Made by a program: the position numbers and the translations under genes. Shown piece after piece: positions 1 to 7,516 of a stretch of DNA of 22,586 nucleotides. The notes under the pieces were generated by a model. The model was not told the DNA's origin. It ran no database searches and worked only from the letters and a program-made list of their open reading frames with translations. Origin of the DNA: a virus; IMG/VR virus record IMGVR_UViG_3300020193_002094, positions 1 through 22,586 of that record; one strand, given 5' to 3'. Positions within the stretch are counted from its first letter, which is position 1; each line of letters opens with the position of its first letter.

Positions 1-37
1 AAACTTGTCAAAATTAAACTATTTTCTCAAAATTGCT

Positions 38-46
38 ATATTTAAA
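38..46 (+). promoter_or_regulatory. ATATTTAAA box, possible promoter element
   Basis: ATATTTAAA lies 20 bases before the start at 67. The same or a very similar word is found before several other starts (3578-3586, 4562-4570, 14321-14330 on the minus strand, 4988-4996 as a variant). It may be the core of a phage promoter, but the DNA is AT-rich and no statistics were done. Confidence 0.25.
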
Positions 47-66
47 TTTGATGACTCAAGGTCGTT

Positions 67-342
67 ATGAACTCAGACATGGCAACAAAAAGTAGTGCAA
101 AAGGCTGGAAGATTGGTGAAAAATCTACAGAATTTCAGATGCACAAGTCTCAGCTGTCTGCAACTAACATTAAAAAAGTTTTAGATTATACAGAGTATCG
201 TCTAAGAATCTTTGTTCAAAGAATTTCTGATGATCAGCAGCGAGAAACTCTTCTCAACATCATTAAAAAATATTGCAAGGGTGAAGTTGCTGTCGCATGG
301 AAAGCAGGAAAACCTGTCTGGATTAACGTGACTAAAGATTGA
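67..342 (+). CDS. Hypothetical protein, 91 aa
   Basis: I do not recognise this protein. It is small and basic, with a polar Lys-rich N-terminus (about 1-30) and a probably helical, charged body. The start at 67 is preceded by AAGG with a short spacer; a second ATG five codons in (MATKSS) is also possible. It is followed after about 40 AT-rich bases by the chaperonin gene on the same strand, so the two may be co-transcribed. No signal peptide, membrane segment or catalytic motif is visible. The reading frame is open over its full length and fits the rightward gene run. Confidence 0.65.
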   Translation: MNSDMATKSSAKGWKIGEKSTEFQMHKSQLSATNIKKVLDYTEYRLRIFVQRISDDQQRETLLNIIKKYCKGEVAVAWKAGKPVWINVTKD

Positions 343-384
343 TTTTTTTATACAACTATAAGATTTGACATAAATTTTGAAGAC

Positions 385-2019
385 ATGTACGTCAACAACG
401 AACAACCAAAAGCTACAAAGGTAGTTTTTTCTTCTGAGGCACGAAAATCACTCTTTCAGGGCATGCAAACAGTTGCACGTGCCGTAGGCAGCACGATGGG
501 CCCTCGAGGCAAAACTGTCCTCATACAGCAAGATCCTAATTCGCAACCTGTCATCACAAAAGATGGTGTTACAGTTAGTAAATCTATTCACTTAAAGACT
601 CCCATTGAGCGAATGGGCGCTCAACTCATAAGAGAAGCTGCATCTCAAACAAATGACATCGCAGGTGATGGTACTACAACTGCCACAGTTTTAACTTTTT
701 CTATGGTCAGATCTGGTCTTAAGCTCTTAGAAGCTGGCTACGATGCTAAGGTTCTTTGCTCTGGCATATCAAGAGCGGCAGATGCTGTATCAAATCTTCT
801 CAAAGTAGGTGCTAAACAGCTTACTACAGTTGAGGAAATTGCTCAGATTGGAACTATTAGTGCAAATGGTGACGAATCTATTGGTCAACTGATCGCAGAC
901 GCTATGACCAAAGTAGGTCACGACGGAATCATCACAGTTGAAGAAGCAAAGAGCATGCAAACTCAGCTCGACGTAGTTGAAGGAATGCAGATCGATAGAG
1001 GTTATCTGAGCCCCTACTTCGTCACTAACTCTGAAAAGATGCACGCTGCTTACTCTGATGCTAAAGTCTTGCTTGTTGATCAGAAGCTCAACAGCATGCG
1101 CGAAATGATTCCTTTGCTTGAAAAGGTCATGCAATCAAAAGTTCCACTACTTGTTGTTGCAGATGAGGTAGAAGGTGAAGCTTTGCAGGGCTTAGTGGTC
1201 AATCGAGTCAATGCGCATCTTCCTGTTGTTGCGATAAAAGCACCCGGGTACGGTAAGAGCAGAGAAGAATTCATGAGAGATATTTCAGTCATGACAGGTG
1301 CAAAGATAGTATCTCCTGCGACAGGACTCTCGATAAGCAAGACTACAATGACGGACCTAGGCACGTTGAAGAGTCTCTTAGTTGATGCAAAAACTACGAC
1401 AATGGTGGGCACAGGTGCGACCAAGGAAGTAATTAACACGCACGTAGAAGAACTCAAAACACAACTACAGGACATTACTTTAGCACAAGAAGAAACAGAT
1501 AGACTTCGATTAAGAGTTGCCAGGCTTTCTTCAGGCGTTGCTGTTATCAAGGTCGGCGGCTCGACGGAGCTTGAAATTGTCGAAACAAAATACAGAATTG
1601 AAGACGCACTGAATGCGACCCGAGCGGCCGTTGAGGAGGGCATCGTCCCTGGCGGTGGCATGGCTCTTTTTGAGATCTGGAGAGAATTAAGCGAAGACAA
1701 AGAAGACTGCTGGAAGCAGTTTGGAATTGGTGGCTCGATTGTGGCCGATGCATGCCTTGCACCCATTCAAAAAATTACTGAGAATGCTGAAAAAAGTCAT
1801 GAAGTAATCATTAATGACCTAGTCAGACATAAGAAAGATCCTGCAGCATCGAGCGTGGGTTATAATGCTGCCTCTGAAGAGTATGTCAATATGATTGAAG
1901 CTGGAATTATCGATCCAGTCAAAGTGACACGCACTGCCCTTAGAAATGCCGCTTCTGTTGCTTGTACTTTTTTGTCTTTAGATGCTGTAATTGTTGAGGA
2001 TGACGCCGAAAATGAATGA
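385..2019 (+). CDS. groEL: GroEL-type chaperonin (Hsp60), 544 aa
   Basis: This is a full-length group I chaperonin, expected to form a ring and fold viral or host proteins in the cytoplasm in an ATP-dependent way. Visible landmarks are MGPRGKTV (38-45), ITKDGVTV (57-64, with D60 matching the catalytic Asp52 of E. coli GroEL), GDGTTTATVL (94-103, nucleotide loop), DVVEGMQIDRGYLSPYF in the apical region, RIEDALNATRAAVEEGIVPGGG in the rear equatorial part, and DPVKVTRTALRNAASVA near the end. Length is close to bacterial GroEL (about 548). The C-terminus is acidic (DDAENE) and lacks the GGM repeats that line the folding chamber. No groES is seen nearby. Chaperonins of this type are known from several jumbo phages, where some act without a co-chaperonin. 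The shine-dalgarno before ATG 385 is weak (GAAG). Confidence 0.97.
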   Translation: MYVNNEQPKATKVVFSSEARKSLFQGMQTVARAVGSTMGPRGKTVLIQQDPNSQPVITKDGVTVSKSIHLKTPIERMGAQLIREAASQTNDIAGDGTTTATVLTFSMVRSGLKLLEAGYDAKVLCSGISRAADAVSNLLKVGAKQLTTVEEIAQIGTISANGDESIGQLIADAMTKVGHDGIITVEEAKSMQTQLDVVEGMQIDRGYLSPYFVTNSEKMHAAYSDAKVLLVDQKLNSMREMIPLLEKVMQSKVPLLVVADEVEGEALQGLVVNRVNAHLPVVAIKAPGYGKSREEFMRDISVMTGAKIVSPATGLSISKTTMTDLGTLKSLLVDAKTTTMVGTGATKEVINTHVEELKTQLQDITLAQEETDRLRLRVARLSSGVAVIKVGGSTELEIVETKYRIEDALNATRAAVEEGIVPGGGMALFEIWRELSEDKEDCWKQFGIGGSIVADACLAPIQKITENAEKSHEVIINDLVRHKKDPAASSVGYNAASEEYVNMIEAGIIDPVKVTRTALRNAASVACTFLSLDAVIVEDDAENE

Positions 2020-2027
2020 TTTAAATC

Positions 2028-2246
2028 ATGCGCGTTGGTGCATTAGTAGCAAAAAAGTCAAGATGGGGTGTTGACTCACGACTTGTAGGTTTAATTGTGT
2101 CCAAGTCTAAAGAAGGTAGCTGGATAGTTTTGTGGACACTGGGGGATAAAAAATACAAAATTCAAGCTCATATGGAGTCTGCGCTAATTAATCTTCATGA
2201 AATTTCAGATGAAATAATTAAAGTTCGTACTCAAATCATGTTATAG
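2028..2246 (+). CDS. Small SH3/KOW-like protein, 72 aa
   Basis: The protein begins 8 bases after the chaperonin stop and is probably translated from the same message. The pattern GALVAKKSRWG...LVGLIVSKSKEGSWIVLW (strands with Gly turns) resembles the small SH3-like or KOW-like barrels common among phage hypothetical proteins. The next gene (2319) has the same GxLV...GxVI layout, so the two may be diverged paralogues. No catalytic motif is present, and function is unknown; a binding role is only a guess from the fold. Confidence 0.65.
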   Translation: MRVGALVAKKSRWGVDSRLVGLIVSKSKEGSWIVLWTLGDKKYKIQAHMESALINLHEISDEIIKVRTQIML

Positions 2247-2318
2247 CACAATTTGTTATACTTTTAATTAAATGCGTGTAATTATAACAATTAGTTGTCA
2301 GGAGAATTTAAAGATTAG

Positions 2319-2567
2319 ATGAGCATTGACATTGGTGATCTAGTAACGATAAGAAAGAATAAGTCTGAACTAAATTCGCTTGGCATTGTCATAAAGAAAC
2401 ATAACACAAATCGTGGCTTAGAAAAATCTAAGCACGTTAATCACATTATTAATTATCTTCCACAGATATTTTACGTGTATTCTTATGACTCGGTGTCTCA
2501 AGGACCATATCTGCGTTCTGATCTTTTTTTGCATCAATCTTACGACCAAGATCGCGTCGAGACATGA
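2319..2567 (+). CDS. Small SH3-like protein, 82 aa
   Basis: The N-terminus has GDLVTIRKNKSELNSLGIVI and the C-terminal half has YVYSYDSVSQGPYLRSDL. This is the GDLV...GIV...W/YxVxF...GPxxxSDL layout of small SH3-like barrels seen in many phage proteins of unknown function. AGGAG at 2300-2304 is the best ribosome site but sits about 13-14 bases before the ATG, further than ideal. The stop overlaps the next start (ATGA at 2564-2567), implying translational coupling. The fold is inferred, and no function can be assigned. Confidence 0.7.
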   Translation: MSIDIGDLVTIRKNKSELNSLGIVIKKHNTNRGLEKSKHVNHIINYLPQIFYVYSYDSVSQGPYLRSDLFLHQSYDQDRVET

Positions 2568-2962
2568 AAAAACAAATTCAGATACGTGCTACAACGCTTG
2601 AACTGCCTGCATACATTGCGCATCTATCGCAAGGCGAGATAGACAGCATTATTTTATCTGGTGACACAACTAATAAAATAGTTGCATCGGGTATGCACCC
2701 TAGAGATGGAAAAGTTTTGTTGGTTCTATCATCAGGGTTGATTAAAACATTTGACGCTGACAGCTATTATATTCCTCGAGGAAAATACATTCCTAGCGCT
2801 GATGGCAGCACGGTTTTTCTGCCTAATGAAGACGGTCGATGGCCTGGCACTTGCGTCGGATTCACAGTGCAATCCTCGTGGTTAATCTCAAAAAGCGAGT
2901 CTGCGTTTTCAGAGTCCGAATTGCTATTAAACAATAGAACTCTTGGAACTATGCAGCTTTAA
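2564..2962 (+). CDS. Hypothetical protein, 132 aa
   Basis: The gene starts within the stop of the previous one (ATGA overlap), so it belongs to the same operon. The region KVLLVLSSGLIKTFDAD (about 50-66) loosely resembles the strand-turn pattern of DUF2442-type small domains, but the match is too weak for a call. The rest alternates hydrophobic strands with Gly/Pro turns, suggesting a beta-rich protein. No membrane segment, signal peptide or metal-binding cluster is visible. I do not recognise a family. Confidence 0.65.
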   Translation: MKKQIQIRATTLELPAYIAHLSQGEIDSIILSGDTTNKIVASGMHPRDGKVLLVLSSGLIKTFDADSYYIPRGKYIPSADGSTVFLPNEDGRWPGTCVGFTVQSSWLISKSESAFSESELLLNNRTLGTMQL

Positions 2963-3001
2963 TTAAAAATTGTTACAATGAAAGGATGATATAAAGTACA
3001 G

Positions 3002-3334
3002 ATGATCGAGGTAAGAAATAATAGTAATAATAATTTTGAGAATTATGATTTTGAAGGACCTAAAAGGTCTAAGAATAAAAGCAAATATAAAAAAAATCAG
3101 TCATTTCTTAAAAAAGAAGAAAGAGACGATAGAATGATTCTTAGCGGCGTTGTTGAAGAAGCTTTGCCGGGAACATGGTTTCATGTAAAAATTAACAGTG
3201 GCGATGTGCTAGTTTTAGCAACTCTCAGTGGAAAAATGCGGCAAAATCATATACAAATTCTGCCAGGTGATAAAGTCACTATTGAAGTTTCACCATATGA
3301 CACATCGCGCGGACGGATTGTACGTAGAAATTGA
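3002..3334 (+). CDS. infA: Translation initiation factor IF-1 with N-terminal extension, 110 aa
   Basis: Residues 45-110 read as a complete IF-1: GVVEEALPGTWFHV, SGDVLVLATLSGKMRQNHIQ, GDKVTIEVSPYDTSRGRIV. This follows the E. coli order (GTVLETLPNTMFRV, ISGKMRKNYIRIL, GDKVTVELTPYDLSKGRIV). IF-1 is an OB-fold protein that binds the 30S A site near h44 and cooperates with IF-2 and IF-3. Residues 1-44 are an extra Asn- then Lys-rich tail (ENYDFEGPKRSKNKSKYKKN) absent from the usual 71-72 residue bacterial factor. It could contact rRNA or another factor, or the true start could lie further in (Met45 is followed by the core). It lies 39 bases after the preceding gene and 12 bases before a small membrane protein gene. 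A phage-encoded IF-1 would be expected to bias host initiation towards viral messages; that role is inferred. Confidence 0.93.
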   Translation: MIEVRNNSNNNFENYDFEGPKRSKNKSKYKKNQSFLKKEERDDRMILSGVVEEALPGTWFHVKINSGDVLVLATLSGKMRQNHIQILPGDKVTIEVSPYDTSRGRIVRRN

Positions 3335-3346
3335 AAGGAATTAAAA

Positions 3347-3493
3347 ATGCATAATTGGGCAATGTCACATCCATACCTTACTTTTACATTAGCGCTGTTT
3401 TGGATTCTCATGTTAAACAACGTTTTGATGGGTCTCATTAAGCCAGATGCTAAAAATGAAGAAAATAACGCTGACAAGATAGAAAAAGATTAA
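3347..3493 (+). CDS. Small membrane protein, 48 aa
   Basis: A short frame directly after infA begins MHNWAMSHPYLTFTLALFWI and continues with one hydrophobic span (about residues 10-30, ending LNNVLMGLI). It finishes with a charged tail rich in Asn, Glu and Lys (KNEENNADKIEKD). AAAGGAA at 3334-3340 is a good ribosome site 6 bases before the ATG, which makes expression credible despite the small size. A single-pass inner-membrane protein with a cytoplasmic charged tail is the simplest reading. Function is unknown. Confidence 0.6.
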   Translation: MHNWAMSHPYLTFTLALFWILMLNNVLMGLIKPDAKNEENNADKIEKD

Positions 3494-3605
3494 GAAAATT
3501 TCTAATCTGCAATCGGGCCATTGACAATGTGAGATTTTCTTGTCTAAACATAAATCTTCATAGTTAGTCATTTGTTAATATTTAAATGATTAACTGGGGT
3601 TTACT

Positions 3606-3995
3606 GTGTTAAAAAAGATTGTCTCAAGTTTAAGTAAGATTCACTCTCGCATACGTGAGAAAGATAAATCTCGTTCCCGATCGCCGAGCTGGGATAAAGT
3701 TAGAGATGCACATTTAGAATGTCATCCCGTTTGTGCTGCTTGTGGAGCATCTGATAATCTTCAAGTGCATCATATAATTCCTTATCGCGTCGAAGCCTCA
3801 CGAGAGCTAGATCCTTCAAATCTGATAACTCTCTGCATGGGTAAACACGATTGCCACTTACACGTTGGGCATGGTGGATCTTTCAAGTATTACAATCCAA
3901 ATGTGATCAGTGATGCCTTGCTATTCAGTGCTTCTTTTTTTAAAAGACGAGATAAACTGATCGCAGAAATTAAAAAAAGACGACAAAAATTTTAA
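3606..3995 (+). CDS. HNH endonuclease, 129 aa
   Basis: This is a free-standing HNH-type nuclease. CAAC (43-46) and LC/C (77, 83) form the zinc-ribbon cysteines that brace the ββα-metal core; QVHHIIPY (53-60) carries the metal/catalytic His pair; LDPSNLITLC provides the Asn and third element; and CHLHVGHGG follows. The closing KYYNPNV resembles the tail of phage HNH proteins that often behave as selfish homing nucleases. The start is GTG at 3606, since the nearby ATG (3585) is out of frame and stops at once. A GGGG lies 6 bases upstream. It is convergent with the next gene and overlaps its end by 4 bases. The protein may be mobile or may have a packaging or restriction role; I cannot tell which. 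Confidence 0.88.
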   Translation: MLKKIVSSLSKIHSRIREKDKSRSRSPSWDKVRDAHLECHPVCAACGASDNLQVHHIIPYRVEASRELDPSNLITLCMGKHDCHLHVGHGGSFKYYNPNVISDALLFSASFFKRRDKLIAEIKKRRQKF

Positions 3996-4342
3996 TCTAT
4001 TTCTTCGAGTGATTCTACGTCTTCGTCTATGTCTGATTCTGTAGTTGTTATTTCTGAAGGTGCAGACGGAGCAGGAGGCGCTTGCATTCCTACGTATGCA
4101 GCAGGATCATCTGGTCTGAAATCACCACCAGTCGCCTTGTCGCCCGGAGATTTGTACCAATATCCGTAAATATCGACCTCCCTCTCGATGTTGTAATTGT
4201 CGTAGGGTTCACCGGCTTGTGTTGGGTCATTTGACACACCTGGACCTGCAGAGTCTGTCTGTTTAATTGATCTTTGTCTACGTTTGCTTTCGAGAATTAA
4301 CCTTATGTACGATCGCAGTGAATTATTCTGATTTTTTCTCAT
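3992..4342 (-). CDS. Hypothetical acidic protein with prohead-targeting-like N-terminus, 116 aa
   Basis: The chosen start, ATG at 4342, lies one base after the stop of the upstream gene and gives MRKNQNNSLRSYIRLILESK. A longer in-frame version would overlap that gene by 70 bases. The N-terminal amphipathic stretch SLRSYIRLILES ends in I-L-E-S, which fits the T4 prohead protease rule (I/L)-x-E before S, G or A. The middle is Pro/Gly/Asp-rich and probably disordered (DPTQAGEPYDNYN, PPAPSAPSE). The C-terminus is strongly acidic (SDIDEDVESLEEID). The layout suits an internal head or scaffold-associated protein, but that is inference from the motif. Convergent with the HNH gene. Confidence 0.65.
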   Translation of the reverse strand: MRKNQNNSLRSYIRLILESKRRQRSIKQTDSAGPGVSNDPTQAGEPYDNYNIEREVDIYGYWYKSPGDKATGGDFRPDDPAAYVGMQAPPAPSAPSEITTTESDIDEDVESLEEID

Positions 4343-4343
4343 G

Positions 4344-4532
4344 TCAACATCCGCACTGTTCTTCATAGTCGACACTAAATTCTTCAAGCTCTTCATTAAA
4401 TTCACGTTCTTCATCATCGGAACCTGTTGTTGCTAATGGACTCATACTCCACGCCGCATCCAGGTTGCCCTCCCGAATAGATTCGTTGATGAGAAGTCTT
4501 ATTACGTCTCTAAGAATTTTTAAGGAATTCAT
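4344..4532 (-). CDS. Small acidic protein with prohead-targeting-like N-terminus, 62 aa
   Basis: The protein starts MNSLKILRDVIRLLINES, an amphipathic helix-like segment ending I-N-E-S, again matching (I/L)-x-E before S. The same LRxxIRxxLxES layout opens the next gene, so the two form a pair, separated by one base. The remainder is acidic (GSDDEEREFNEELEEFSVDYEEQ) and ends in CGC. It is divergent from the DUF5522-like gene at 4596 across 63 bases. The function is unknown; an internal head protein is my best guess. Confidence 0.6.
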   Translation of the reverse strand: MNSLKILRDVIRLLINESIREGNLDAAWSMSPLATTGSDDEEREFNEELEEFSVDYEEQCGC

Positions 4533-4561
4533 AGATTGTAAATATGGCTGATTAAACGCTA

Positions 4562-4570
4562 ATATTTAAA
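4562..4570 (+). promoter_or_regulatory. ATATTTAAA box before the DUF5522-like gene
   Basis: This is the same 9-mer as at 38-46 and 3578-3586, here 25 bases before the start at 4596, in the divergent gap between two genes. It is a promoter candidate only by recurrence. Confidence 0.25.
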
Positions 4571-4595
4571 GATCTAACAGAGCAAAGTGTAATTA

Positions 4596-4781
4596 ATGAA
4601 TTTAGAAGAGGGCATAGACTGGTATCGTGATCCAGATACAGGTAATTTTGTGTGGACTTCTAAATTCTTAATTGATCGTGGTTTTTGCTGCCACGGTGGA
4701 TGCAGGCATTGTCCTTATGACGAAAATGGCCTAGTGAAATATGATTATTCGATTAATGTAGTCAAAAATAGTCATGAATGA
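4596..4781 (+). CDS. Cys-rich DUF5522-like protein, 61 aa
   Basis: The pattern WYRDPDTGNFVWTSKFLIDRG followed by FCCHGGCRHCPYDENG matches what I know of DUF5522: a G-x-x-V/W-T-S/E-xx-LxxRGxCCxxxCRHCPY core. The CC, C and C residues (31, 32, 36, 39) probably bind a metal. The family is small, widespread in bacteria and of unknown biochemical role. Length is typical. There is no strong Shine-Dalgarno. Its presence in a phage-like region suggests capture from a host; a redox or metal role would be speculation. Confidence 0.75.
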   Translation: MNLEEGIDWYRDPDTGNFVWTSKFLIDRGFCCHGGCRHCPYDENGLVKYDYSINVVKNSHE

Positions 4782-4984
4782 TCGTCTATGTTAATTCAGA
4801 TTTACGTTCTCGTCAATTTTAACGAGGATGCATCTTGGTGCCGTCAAAGAAAAGTCACAAAAATGCACATATCAACTTGATACGTGTATTTAATCAGCAT
4901 TCTAAGAAGTCGCGGCCGCTATTCCTTCTTTGTTTCATGCAAGTTATTAACTTTTAAAAAACAAAAGATAATCAAAATTTAGGC

Positions 4985-4998
4985 GATTATTTATAATC
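4985..4998 (+). promoter_or_regulatory. Palindromic TTATTTATA box before the yeaH-spoVR-prkA operon
   Basis: GATTATTTATAATC is an inverted repeat with 6-base arms, ending 13 bases before the yeaH-like start at 5012. It overlaps a variant of the recurring ATATTTA word. It sits at the end of a 230-base non-coding stretch (4782-5011) in which I see no convincing gene. The stretch could hold the operon's promoter and an operator. Confidence 0.3.
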
Positions 4999-5011
4999 AG
5001 AAAGATAACTC

Positions 5012-6178
5012 ATGAGTATTTTTCGAGAACACAAGACTGTCGCAGATCGAACTGCATCAGATCGGCGTCGTCATAAAGAAAAAATTGAACGAGCCATCAG
5101 AGAAGGCATACACCACATTGTCGCAGACGAAAGTATCATCGGAAAAGATGGCAAGCAAAAGTATAGAATACCAGTTCGAGGCATCAAAGAATATCGATTT
5201 GTTTATGGCAACAACGGTAAGCAAGTAGGATCAGCCCCAGGAAAAGACGTAAAGCGGGGTCAAAAAGTTGGTAATCAGCCAGCTGATGGACAAGGACAAC
5301 CGAGCAGGGCTGGTGGTGATAAGGGCGAAGAATACTACGATGTAGAAATTACGCACGAAGAATTAGCAAATTATCTGTTTTCAGAGCTGCAACTTCCTGA
5401 ACTTCAAAAGCGACAACTTAGTAATATAGACACAGAAAAGCTGAAGAGAAAAGGATATAGAACTGAGGGCATCATACCCCGTCTCGATAGAAAAAAGTCT
5501 GCAATTGCCAGAATTAAGCGCATGAAGGCAGCAGGTTTTGATGCAGAAAAAGACGAAGAGGGTAAAAGCTTTCCATTTCATGAAGATGATTTAAAGTATA
5601 GACATTACAAGGTCACTAAAAAGCCTTGCACAAATGCTGTTATCTTTTTCGTCATGGACGTTTCAGGTTCCATGTCACAAGAAAAAAAGTTTTTGGCTCG
5701 ATCATTCTTTTTCTTGCTCTACCAATTTCTCAGACTCAAGTACGAAACGCTAGAAGTCGTATTTATATCGCACGATACTGATGCACAAGAAGTTGAAGAA
5801 AAAGATTTCTTCCAAAAAGCTTCGATGGGAGGCACACGTGCATCATCTGCTTTGACATTGGTTTCTAGTATCATGAGCGAGAGATTTCATCCTAACTCAT
5901 GGAATGTTTATCTATTCCAATGCTCTGATGGTGATAATTTCCAAGACGATAATGAGAAATTTCTTGATGAGGTCAAAAAACTTATCACTTCAATACAGCT
6001 TTATGGCTACTGTGAAATAGAACCGGACGCTAATTGGTCTACAGCTGCTGACAAGATATTCTCTTTGTTGAAACCGCTACAGAGCAATAAGCTTAGGCAA
6101 ATGAGAATACAAAAACAAGAAGACGTTTGGAAGAGCTTTTTAAGTTTAATGAGCGGCAATACAATGGAGAACGGCTGA
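5012..6178 (+). CDS. yeaH: YeaH/YhbH family (DUF444) VWA protein, 388 aa
   Basis: The N-terminus (MSIFREHKTVADRTASDRRRH...REGIHHIVADESIIG) and the block IPVRGIKEYRFVYG are typical of DUF444 proteins. A Gly-rich linker follows (about 68-107). The C-terminal half is a von Willebrand A domain with an intact MIDAS, MDVSGSMSQEKK (D216, S218, S220), plus MGGTRASSAL and FQCSDGDNFQDD for the other metal-coordinating loops. Length is somewhat below E. coli YeaH (about 427). In bacteria YeaH partners with the kinase PrkA (YeaG) in stress and stationary-phase physiology, and SpoVR/YcgB is often encoded beside them. All three are here in one operon, in the order yeaH-spoVR-prkA. Its stop overlaps the spoVR start. 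Confidence 0.93.
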   Translation: MSIFREHKTVADRTASDRRRHKEKIERAIREGIHHIVADESIIGKDGKQKYRIPVRGIKEYRFVYGNNGKQVGSAPGKDVKRGQKVGNQPADGQGQPSRAGGDKGEEYYDVEITHEELANYLFSELQLPELQKRQLSNIDTEKLKRKGYRTEGIIPRLDRKKSAIARIKRMKAAGFDAEKDEEGKSFPFHEDDLKYRHYKVTKKPCTNAVIFFVMDVSGSMSQEKKFLARSFFFLLYQFLRLKYETLEVVFISHDTDAQEVEEKDFFQKASMGGTRASSALTLVSSIMSERFHPNSWNVYLFQCSDGDNFQDDNEKFLDEVKKLITSIQLYGYCEIEPDANWSTAADKIFSLLKPLQSNKLRQMRIQKQEDVWKSFLSLMSGNTMENG

Positions 6179-7485
6179 TGGACTATAGACTTTCCGACCT
6201 TGAAGAATGGGATGAAAGAATCATTAAGCTTGCCAAGACGCGCGGACTTGATCCATATCCTTTAGACTACGAAGTTATTGATTACCACGAGATGATTGGC
6301 GCCATGGTCCATCACGGCATGCCGTCGATGTATTCTCACTGGTCGTTCGGAAAGTCCTTCGAGCAGACGATGAACCGTTACAACGTCGGTATGGAAGGTT
6401 TACCCTACGAGCTAATCATCAATTCAAATCCATCGCTAGCTTACCTGATGAGAGAAAATCCGTTATACCTCCAGATTCTCATTATGGCTCATTGTGTCGG
6501 TCACTCAGACTTCTTCAAAAACAATAGAATGTTTAAGAGCACTAGGCCTGAATCTGTCATTCAACGGTTACGAGCAGCTAAGAAAAGGATACAAAAATAT
6601 GTTGAAGATCCACACGTCGGTATTGATCTCGTTGAAAGAACGCTGGACGCATGTCAGGCTCTTCAGTTCCAAACGACGAAATATGGTCAAGTTCGTAGAC
6701 CGCACGAAGAAATAAAAGCAGAATACGTCGAGTTAATTAATAACGATAAGGACGGAAGATATAGGAATTTTAATATCAACATGTATCCTATTGAACCTGA
6801 TTATGACTTATTGGGATTTATAGAGGAAAATGCCGATATTGCTGACTGGAAACGTGACATCGTCCACATTTGTCGTGAAGAGGGACAATATTTCTGGCCG
6901 CAGATTCAAACCAAGATCATGAATGAGGGCTGGGCTAGTATGACTCATTATGAATTGTGCCATGAATTAGACCTCCCAGGTGAGCTTCACCTTCCTATTG
7001 TCAAGATGCATAACGCAGTGGTTAGACCGCACATCGGTTCTATTAATCCATATCATCTTGGATTTTATCTATTTCAAAAAATAAAAGAACGTCATGGAAT
7101 CGACGAGTGTTTCTTGGCACGTGAAGTCTGCTACGATGCGTCATTCTTGCGTCAATATCTTACTGAAGAAGACTGCGTTGAACTAAATCTTTTTAGCTAT
7201 TCTGAGAAGAAGAAGTCAAGCGTCACAGTTGATGATGTTTCAGACGAAAAAGGGTGGAAAGAAGTCAAAGAGGATCTCATCAAAAATGTGTCGGGCGGCT
7301 CAATACCTGTCGTATATGTTGATGAAATGAAAAGAGACGGCATGTTGATTGTAAGACACGAGCATGACGGACGAGATCTTGAATTAAAACATGCCAATGA
7401 AGTAGTTGAACACATTAAATGTCTCTGGAATAAGCAGGTAAAATTCTACACTATTGTAGAAGAAGAACCTTGGGAAATTGATTAA
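6178..7485 (+). CDS. SpoVR family protein, 435 aa
   Basis: Typical SpoVR/YcgB blocks are present: FEVIDYHEM-like region, MVHHGMPSMYSHWSFGKSFE, then YELIINSNPSLAYLMRENPLYLQILIMAHCVGHSDFFKNN, then EGWASMTHYELCHEL and NPYHLGFYLFQKI (quoted here in parts). The His/Glu-rich blocks suggest a metal site, but the family's chemistry is not established. The ATG at 6178 shares its A with the yeaH stop (TGATG) and has GGAG 8-11 bases upstream, so I prefer it to the in-frame start at 6127, which would overlap yeaH by 52 bases. Bacterial relatives are about 510 residues, so this copy is shorter. It is translationally coupled between yeaH and prkA. Confidence 0.92.
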   Translation: MDYRLSDLEEWDERIIKLAKTRGLDPYPLDYEVIDYHEMIGAMVHHGMPSMYSHWSFGKSFEQTMNRYNVGMEGLPYELIINSNPSLAYLMRENPLYLQILIMAHCVGHSDFFKNNRMFKSTRPESVIQRLRAAKKRIQKYVEDPHVGIDLVERTLDACQALQFQTTKYGQVRRPHEEIKAEYVELINNDKDGRYRNFNINMYPIEPDYDLLGFIEENADIADWKRDIVHICREEGQYFWPQIQTKIMNEGWASMTHYELCHELDLPGELHLPIVKMHNAVVRPHIGSINPYHLGFYLFQKIKERHGIDECFLAREVCYDASFLRQYLTEEDCVELNLFSYSEKKKSSVTVDDVSDEKGWKEVKEDLIKNVSGGSIPVVYVDEMKRDGMLIVRHEHDGRDLELKHANEVVEHIKCLWNKQVKFYTIVEEEPWEID

Positions 7486-7516
7486 TCAAATACATGACAA
7501 TAAGTACAATAAAACA

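Noticed and set aside
1080-1766. 228-codon open frame on the minus strand inside groEL
   Set aside because: It is the antisense shadow of a strongly conserved gene; the translation is Ser/Val-rich with no recognisable motif.
3487-3540. AGAAAAT/ATTTTCT pair with an inner CATTG-A-CAATG hairpin after the small membrane gene
   Set aside because: Long unpaired gaps and no T-run make a terminator unconvincing.
4788-4880. 30-codon frame in the gap before yeaH
   Set aside because: No ribosome site, no hydrophobic or other recognisable pattern, very short.
6127-6177. Upstream start for SpoVR adding 17 residues
   Set aside because: It overlaps yeaH by 52 bases, whereas ATG 6178 has GGAG upstream and the TGATG coupling arrangement.
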